Source of the DNA: JACZSB01 sp965372015 | Lineage (GTDB): Bacteria; Fidelibacterota; Marinisomatia; SCGC-AAA003-L08; TS1B11 | Length of the DNA: 18,492 bases | Assembly: GCA_965372015.1 (NCBI GenBank) | Contig: CBDVAP010000049.1 | Location: 1-18,492 of the forward strand | Direction of reading: 5' to 3' | Shown: piece after piece, positions 14,457 to 18,492 of the stretch | How positions within the stretch are numbered: the first letter of the stretch is position 1 | Layout: each line of letters opens with the position of its first letter | Translations under genes and position numbers: made by a program | The notes under the pieces: model-generated | Told to the model about the DNA's origin: nothing | Database searches by the model: none | The model's input: the letters and a program-made list of their open reading frames with translations, nothing else

Positions 14457-15623
14457 ATCGATCGGCAATCGCTAAAGGTAGTCCTGGTGGCTACCTTTTT
14501 CATTTTACAGCCGTTTTTGGCGGCCCAGGAGTTGCCGCCTCTGAGCATCAGGGGGCTGTGGGTCGTCCGCGAGAGTATGGTCAGCCGCGACGAGGTTGAC
14601 CGCGCCCTGCGCTTCGCCAGCGAAAGTGGTTTCAATCATGTTTTCGTGCAGGTCCGGGGCCGGGGCGACGCCTACTACAACTCCCTGATCGTTCCCCGGA
14701 GCGAACGGATTCGTGAGCGTGACTTCGATCCGCTGGCATATGCCGTCTCGCGGGGCCATCAGCTGGGTCTGAACGTACACGCCTGGGTGACCACCTATTT
14801 AATCTGGTCCGCCCGTCGGCCGCCGGAGGCCCGGACCCATGTGTACTTTCTGCACCCGGAATGGCTGGAAGTGGATGCTGGCGGACGAGCCCACCGCGAT
14901 ATAGATCTGGCGGCCCCCAGGGACGGCGCCTTTGAAGGAATCTATCTGGCCCCCACCCATCCCGAAGTAAATCACTATCTGCAGGCGGTGTTCACCGAGT
15001 TGATCCTGAATTACAACATCGACGGCCTGCATCTGGATTACAGCCGGTACTTTGACTTCGACTACGGCTATAATGAGGAGGGAGTCGGTGTCTTCCGCCG
15101 ACGCTACGATTTCGATCCCCGCGAATTGCGCAAAGCCCGGTCCAGGGCCCCGAGCGGTGACGGAGGACTATCCGACCAGGCCGAGCTGTGGAACGATTAC
15201 CGCCGGGAGAAAATCACTAGTCTGGTTACAGCCCTGCATGCCATCATCACGATCAGCGGCAAGGAAGTCCTGCTTACATCGGCGGTTAAACCGGACGCCC
15301 GGGTGGCCCGTAACAAGTATTACCAGGACTGGGCCGCCTGGCTGCGCGATGGCATACTGGACTATGCGCTACCAATGAATTACGCCGTGCGGTTGGATGA
15401 CTACCGGCGCCACCTGGATAGCATTGCCGCCGAGCTGCCGGGACATTACCGGAAAGACATAATCATGGGGGTGGCGGTTTACAATCAATCCCCGGCAGAG
15501 GCGGCGCGAAAAATCCGTCAAGCCCGGCAGCGAGGATACGGGGGCATCTGCGTATTCTCCTATGACGCTTTCAAGACCGACCTGTCCCGCATCGACCCCC
15601 TGATTAGAATCTTACGACAATGA
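14457..15623 (+). CDS. secreted GHL10-type glycoside hydrolase-like protein (COG1649/DUF187 family), start uncertain
   Basis: The mature part resembles the GHL10 (YngK/COG1649) TIM-barrel family of predicted secreted glycoside hydrolases. It shows RGLWVVRESM near the N-terminus, FVQVRGRGDAYYNS, GLNVHAWVTTY, HPEWLEVD, APTHPEV, the strand motif NIDGLHLDYSRYFDFDYGY with a candidate acidic catalytic residue, ALPMNYAV and GYGGICVFSYDAF. A signal peptide (KVVLVATFFILQPFLAA) precedes QELPPLS. No ATG, GTG or TTG gives a good start. ATG 14346 and GTG 14352 lie deep in rplQ and add a Trp/Arg-rich shadow. GTG 14487 leaves no basic n-region. An ATC at 14457, 10 bases after GAGGAG (14441-14446), would give 388 residues with a textbook signal peptide. 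Substrate unknown. Confidence 0.82.
   Translation: MDRQSLKVVLVATFFILQPFLAAQELPPLSIRGLWVVRESMVSRDEVDRALRFASESGFNHVFVQVRGRGDAYYNSLIVPRSERIRERDFDPLAYAVSRGHQLGLNVHAWVTTYLIWSARRPPEARTHVYFLHPEWLEVDAGGRAHRDIDLAAPRDGAFEGIYLAPTHPEVNHYLQAVFTELILNYNIDGLHLDYSRYFDFDYGYNEEGVGVFRRRYDFDPRELRKARSRAPSGDGGLSDQAELWNDYRREKITSLVTALHAIITISGKEVLLTSAVKPDARVARNKYYQDWAAWLRDGILDYALPMNYAVRLDDYRRHLDSIAAELPGHYRKDIIMGVAVYNQSPAEAARKIRQARQRGYGGICVFSYDAFKTDLSRIDPLIRILRQ
14474..14500 (+). terminator. terminator-like hairpin with T-tract after rplQ
   Basis: AAAGGTAG at 14474-14481 pairs perfectly with CTACCTTT at 14491-14498 across a 9-base loop. The right arm runs into TTTTT, followed by CATTTT. This is the layout of a rho-independent terminator, though the stem is short and only three of its eight pairs are G-C. 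It lies 24 bases after the rplQ stop, where a superoperon terminator would be expected, yet it is inside the predicted signal-peptide coding region of the next gene. It may act as a partial terminator. Confidence 0.45.
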
Positions 15624-15655
15624 AAAATGAAAATAGTTGTCCGGGTCCGGTAGGG

Positions 15656-16396
15656 CTAGGCACCCAGCAGGTTCAGGCCCAGCATCAGCAGGATACCGAT
15701 GCTCAAGAAGATGAAGGTGCCGATGCGTCGATTTTGATCGTGGAATGCTTCGGGCAGCAAGTCCATGGTGGCCACATAGATGAAAGTCCCCGCCGCCAGG
15801 GAATTGGGGATTGATAGATGCGCCTCGGTCAGTACATTCATCAGGGGCAGTGACAAGAGTGCGCCGATGGGCGTTATGCCGGCGAAAACCGCCAGATAAG
15901 CCAGGTTCTGCCGGAACGACAGGTCCGACAGCCGGAATACGGTTGCCAGGGAAAAAGCGGCTACACTCTTGTGGCTAACAATTGCCAGGAAGATGATCGG
16001 GGCCGAGCCGCTGTGACTGAGGCCGGCGCCCAGGGCCAAACCGGTCATCAGGCTATGGAGGCTGAGCCCGATAAAGGCACTCAAGCTCACTACCTGGTGG
16101 CGATGGAGCACTTCCTCGTCGCAGTCCCGATGGCGATGACGGACCACCACCCGCTCTACAAAAAGCATCAGCATAAAACCGGAGAGCAGGGTGAAATTGG
16201 TAAGGACGCCGGGATAGACGGTCAACGTTTCGGGTATCAGGTGGAAAAAAGCCGCCCCGAGGAATATGCCTGCCCCGAATGATACGAAGCGATGGAGTTG
16301 TCGATCATTCCACTGCCCCAGTAAGGGCGGTAAAGCCCCCAAAACAGCGGCCAGGAAAATGCCGCCTAAGTACAACGAGTAGCCGAAAATATCCAT
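15656..16396 (-). CDS. ZIP-family divalent metal transporter
   Basis: The 246-residue protein has about eight hydrophobic segments and the ZIP family layout. FHLIPE is in an early helix (H52, E56). A variable loop (HRHRDCDEEVLHRH, 87-100) is rich in His and acidic residues. TM4 carries HSLMTGLALG (H114-G123), TM5 carries SHKSVAAFSL (H142), and LLPEAFHD (E216) comes near the end. ZIP proteins move Zn, Fe or Mn into the cytoplasm. The TM4 position that is usually Glu or Asp (H-x3-E/D-G) is Thr118 here, so metal choice or activity may differ. The ATG at 16396 is forced by an upstream in-frame TAA. GGGAGGTG lies 15 bases before it, a long spacing. It is convergent with the glycosidase gene, 32 bases away. 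Confidence 0.88.
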   Translation of the reverse strand: MDIFGYSLYLGGIFLAAVLGALPPLLGQWNDRQLHRFVSFGAGIFLGAAFFHLIPETLTVYPGVLTNFTLLSGFMLMLFVERVVVRHRHRDCDEEVLHRHQVVSLSAFIGLSLHSLMTGLALGAGLSHSGSAPIIFLAIVSHKSVAAFSLATVFRLSDLSFRQNLAYLAVFAGITPIGALLSLPLMNVLTEAHLSIPNSLAAGTFIYVATMDLLPEAFHDQNRRIGTFIFLSIGILLMLGLNLLGA

Positions 16397-16426
16397 AACA
16401 CCGGCAAATTACACCTCCCTTGTCAG

Positions 16427-16440
16427 GGGGCGAAAGCCCC
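16427..16440. other. GC-rich hairpin just upstream of the ZIP gene's ribosome binding site
   Basis: GGGGC-GAAA-GCCCC forms a perfect 5-bp stem with a 4-base loop. On the minus strand it lies about 6 to 7 bases before the GGGAGGTG of the ZIP gene and has no T-tract, so it looks more like a leader structure than a terminator. Function unknown. Confidence 0.4.
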
Positions 16441-16466
16441 AGCCCTAGTTGTGTTCGCGGTATCTA

Positions 16467-16500
16467 GGCCCCGAATGCCAGGAACCGGCAGCGGGGGGCC
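16467..16500 (-). other. interrupted GC-rich stem-loop between the phosphodiesterase and ZIP genes
   Basis: GGCCCC (16467-16472) pairs with GGGGCC (16495-16500) and TGCC (16476-16479) with GGCA (16487-16490). Short internal loops and a 7-base apical loop separate them. It lies 34 bases after the stop of the upstream minus-strand gene. No T-tract follows it on that strand, so it may be a transcript-end stabiliser, a rho-linked pause site or a leader element of the ZIP gene. Confidence 0.4.
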
Positions 16501-16534
16501 ACCCGGCTGAAGGCTAAGCGATCGTTGAGCCGGT

Positions 16535-17800
16535 TTAGTTTGCGAGCAGTCCCTTTACCCGGGCAAAATCGCCGTCGTTCGGTGCCGGGGATACCCCCAG
16601 GATCGCCGCCATCAGATTATAAATGTGAATATTCTCGAAGGGGTCCACTGTCAGGCCGTTCTTGAACGCCGGCCCCCGGGCGATAAAAATACCTGCCATT
16701 GACGCATAGCGATTGTCGTAGCCATGGCTGCCCCCGAGGAACCACTCCGGGTGGCGGCCATATCTATCGCGAGTGGTGATGGACCAACCTTCATCGGCCA
16801 GGCCAATAATGGGCGGTATACGGTGATGACGGGAGTAGTGCAGGCGGGGAGGCGTATCCTCCCGGCGATAGACCTGTAGCTGGGGATGGGCGCCTTTAAG
16901 GGTATTATAGACGTAGTCAATCGCCTCTTCCCGGGGCCGCAGTCCCAGGATCGGCGACCAATCAATCACCCGTCCGATCTCGGGATCGATATAATCATCC
17001 AGAAAGATCACCCGGGTGGAATCGATAGCAGCCATACCGTGGTCGGATACGACGATTATATTCAGCTCATCAATAATACTCAGCCCTGCCAGTCCACGAA
17101 ACAGGTTCCCGAGGGTGCTATCCACCTTCTGGATAGCAGCGATGGCTTCGGGGGAATGTATGCCATAGCGATGGGCTTGGGTGTCCACTATGTGGAAATA
17201 CAGCGTCAGGAAAGTGGGTCGTTGTTCCGGGGGTAGCTGTAGCCAGCTTATGATCTGGGCCACCCGCTCCTGGTGTGGGAGGTCATGGTCGTACGGCTGC
17301 CAATAAGTGGGGCGCTGCCCTTTGATCTCGGCTTCCGAGCCCACCCAAAACAGGGTGGCGGTCAGCTGCCCGCCTTTCTGGGCCGTGATCCAAATGGGTT
17401 CCCCCTCCCACCAACGCCCGTCGGCCACCGCCTCCCGGTCGGCCAGGCTGAAGGTATCGTTGTAAACCGGGTCGTATATATTATTAGCTACGATACCGTG
17501 GTTTTCCGGATACAGCCCGGTTACGATGCTATAATGATTGGGGAAGGTCTTGGTGGGAAAAACGGGTATCAGTGCCCGGGCCCGGACGCCGGTAGCCGCC
17601 AGCCGGTCAAAGTTGGGGGTAGCGGCCTGCTCCAGACCATCCCACCGCAGTCCGTCCACGGAGATGAGCAATATCGTCTGGCGGCCGGTGGAGCGCTCGC
17701 CACAACCGGGTAGCGTAAACGCCAGCAGCCAAACTGCCAGCCAGACAATAATCCGCCGGTGATCAGGACGGGAGCGGGGGTGTAAATCGGATATGAGCAT
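16535..17800 (-). CDS. nucleotide pyrophosphatase/phosphodiesterase-like lipoprotein (alkaline phosphatase superfamily)
   Basis: The 421-residue protein resembles NPP/ENPP enzymes, which hydrolyse phosphodiester or pyrophosphate bonds with two zinc ions. The metal and nucleophile motifs are all visible: D49 (ISVDGLRWD), nucleophile T85 in FPTKTFPNHYSIVTGLYPEN, N106/N107 in HGIVANNIYDP, D206 and H210 (HIVDTQAHRYG), D253 and H254 (VVSDHGM) and H359 (GGSHGYDN). The N-terminus has a basic stretch, a hydrophobic segment (IIVWLAVWLLAFTLPGC) and a lipobox ending at Cys33, so it should be a membrane-anchored lipoprotein facing the periplasm. It starts 3 bases after the DoxX-like gene stop, suggesting one transcript. 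Substrate (nucleotide, phospholipid or glycerophosphodiester) cannot be told. Confidence 0.92.
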   Translation of the reverse strand: MLISDLHPRSRPDHRRIIVWLAVWLLAFTLPGCGERSTGRQTILLISVDGLRWDGLEQAATPNFDRLAATGVRARALIPVFPTKTFPNHYSIVTGLYPENHGIVANNIYDPVYNDTFSLADREAVADGRWWEGEPIWITAQKGGQLTATLFWVGSEAEIKGQRPTYWQPYDHDLPHQERVAQIISWLQLPPEQRPTFLTLYFHIVDTQAHRYGIHSPEAIAAIQKVDSTLGNLFRGLAGLSIIDELNIIVVSDHGMAAIDSTRVIFLDDYIDPEIGRVIDWSPILGLRPREEAIDYVYNTLKGAHPQLQVYRREDTPPRLHYSRHHRIPPIIGLADEGWSITTRDRYGRHPEWFLGGSHGYDNRYASMAGIFIARGPAFKNGLTVDPFENIHIYNLMAAILGVSPAPNDGDFARVKGLLAN

Positions 17801-17803
17801 TTT

Positions 17804-18274
17804 CTACCGTATCTCAAATCGTTCCAAAACAGGCGCAAACCTCTTGATAGTCCATTGTTTACCGGTATCTATGTATCCGGCAGCCAAGGTGCCCAGCAAT
17901 AGGGGGAAGAAGCTGGTTGAAGTAATGATTTTAAGGGTAATGAGATCCCCAAAGGCGAATTTTATATTCAGCACGATGAAAATTGCTCCCCAGGCTGCGG
18001 GCTTCATCCAGAACCCGGCTATAAGGGCTATCCCGACGGCTAGTTCCCCCAGGGCTACCAGTATTCCCAGCCCCCGGCTGGCCGGCACGGCAAAATTATC
18101 CAGGTAGGCCCCGCGAGCCCCCTGGGCCAGGAGACTTTTCTGCACCAGCCGCGGTTTGAGTTTGTTTTCCAGAAGCCAGCCGGCGGAAATTTTGTTCAAC
18201 CCATGCTCCAGCCAGAACAATCCAATGAATAATCTCAGGGCCAGTAATATGATCAACGTAGGTCTGGTTTGCAT
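17804..18274 (-). CDS. DoxX/DoxD-like small membrane protein
   Basis: The product has four hydrophobic segments (about 5-22, 67-88, 92-110 and 118-135). It has the family pattern RLFIGLFWLEHGLNKISAGW near the N-terminus and LGELAVGIALIAGFW before the third segment, as in DoxX and in DoxD, the small subunit of thiosulfate:quinone oxidoreductase. I chose the ATG at 18274 (MQTRPTL, 156 residues) because GGGAG lies 5 bases before it. The ATG at 18286 would add four residues and consume that binding site. The family covers several poorly known redox-linked membrane proteins, so no reaction is assigned. It heads a minus-strand pair with the phosphodiesterase gene. Confidence 0.82.
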   Translation of the reverse strand: MQTRPTLIILLALRLFIGLFWLEHGLNKISAGWLLENKLKPRLVQKSLLAQGARGAYLDNFAVPASRGLGILVALGELAVGIALIAGFWMKPAAWGAIFIVLNIKFAFGDLITLKIITSTSFFPLLLGTLAAGYIDTGKQWTIKRFAPVLERFEIR

Positions 18275-18423
18275 TGCCTCTCCCATTTAAGCGGTCCCGG
18301 TCCTCTGCGGTTTGTGGCGAACGAGAATTTAATCACTGGGTGGCGGGTATATATTTAACAAAACGCAACTATTGAGGGTTGATTGTCAATACTAAGCTGG
18401 TATCACTTGCTATCGGCGTCTAT

Positions 18424-18437
18424 GCATTTTAAAATGC
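18424..18437. repeat. perfect 14-bp palindrome, possible operator
   Basis: GCATTTTAAAATGC is its own reverse complement. It lies between the minus-strand DoxX-like gene and a probable + strand gene beyond the window edge. A dimeric regulator could bind here, but no regulator is identified. Confidence 0.4.
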
Positions 18438-18485
18438 CTGTGACCTAGCGCTCGCAAATGTACTATCACCCAATAGTCACAAACC

Positions 18486-18492
18486 AGGAGGA
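18486..18492 (+). promoter_or_regulatory. probable ribosome binding site at the window edge
   Basis: The window ends in AGGAGGA, a near-perfect Shine-Dalgarno sequence on the + strand. With nothing coding before it, it suggests a + strand gene starting within about ten bases of the right edge. The gene itself is not visible. Confidence 0.5.

Larger units (their letters stand above)
18287..18492. promoter_or_regulatory. intergenic region with palindrome and weak promoter-like elements
   Basis: This AT-richer stretch holds no open frame of note. Seen in it: a perfect TTGACA on the minus strand (18389 to 18384), suitably upstream of the DoxX-like gene but without a good -10 at standard spacing; a weak + strand pair TTGATT (18379-18384) and TATCAC (18401-18406), 16 bases apart; a 14-bp palindrome at 18424-18437; and ACTAT/ATAGT arms at 18462-18466 and 18473-18477. 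It probably separates divergent genes, the right-hand one lying outside the window. Confidence 0.4.

Noticed and set aside
15624..15655. Bidirectional terminator between the convergent glycosidase and ZIP genes
   Set aside because: The 32-base gap has only the repeated CCGG around GT, which cannot fold into a useful stem, and no T-tract in either direction.
18439..18481. TGTGAC and GTCACA arms resembling a CRP half-site pair
   Set aside because: The TGTGA and TCACA elements are about 33 bases apart, whereas CRP-type sites have 6 to 8. Probably chance.
1..18492. CRISPR arrays, tRNA/rRNA genes, insertion sequences, phage or defence genes
   Set aside because: No direct-repeat array, cloverleaf, transposase-like protein or terminal inverted repeats were seen. 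The coding content is accounted for by housekeeping genes and four envelope-related genes.

Overview
The window is a GC-rich bacterial chromosome segment. Nearly three quarters of it (positions 1 to about 14450) is the ribosomal-protein superoperon, all on the + strand. It holds the last 23 codons of tuf, then the S10 cluster (rpsJ, rplC, rplD, rplW, rplB, rpsS, rplV, rpsC, rplP, rpmC, rpsQ), the spc cluster (rplN, rplX, rplE, rpsZ, rpsH, rplF, rplR, rpsE, rpmD, rplO, secY, map, infA, rpmJ) and the alpha cluster (rpsM, rpsK, rpsD, rpoA, rplQ). Gaps are 0 to about 40 bases and many stops and starts overlap, so it reads as one translationally coupled transcription unit supplying ribosomal proteins, the SecY translocon, methionine aminopeptidase, IF-1 and RNA polymerase alpha.

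The organism cannot be named from the sequence alone. Several traits suggest a lineage in or near the Fibrobacteres-Chlorobi-Bacteroidetes (FCB) superphylum: secY followed directly by map with no adk, a DHPMGGGEG loop in L2, the style of S10, S4 and RpoA, and acidic/lysine-rich tails on ribosomal proteins. A short zinc-type S14 is present instead of the long zinc-free form, so a deep-branching or uncultured FCB-related phylum is my best guess (inference, moderate to low confidence).

The + strand run ends with a secreted GHL10-type glycoside hydrolase-like protein, 14449/14457 to 15623, directly behind rplQ. It has no ATG, GTG or TTG at a sensible start. A terminator-like hairpin lies inside the DNA for its signal peptide. 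This is the oddest junction in the window.

The last 2.9 kb carries three minus-strand genes convergent with the superoperon: a DoxX/DoxD-like small membrane protein, a nucleotide pyrophosphatase/phosphodiesterase-like lipoprotein 3 bases behind it, and, after a 138-base gap with a hairpin, a ZIP-family metal transporter with a substituted metal-ligand motif. The right edge (18287 to 18492) is intergenic. It contains a perfect 14-bp palindrome and ends in a strong Shine-Dalgarno sequence, so a + strand gene probably starts just outside.

I found no CRISPR array, tRNA, rRNA, insertion sequence or phage signature, and no convincing undescribed defence or biosynthetic system. The points worth a second look are the 57 to 59-residue Lys/Ala-rich N-terminal extension of L5, the rplQ/glycosidase junction and the variant ZIP motif.
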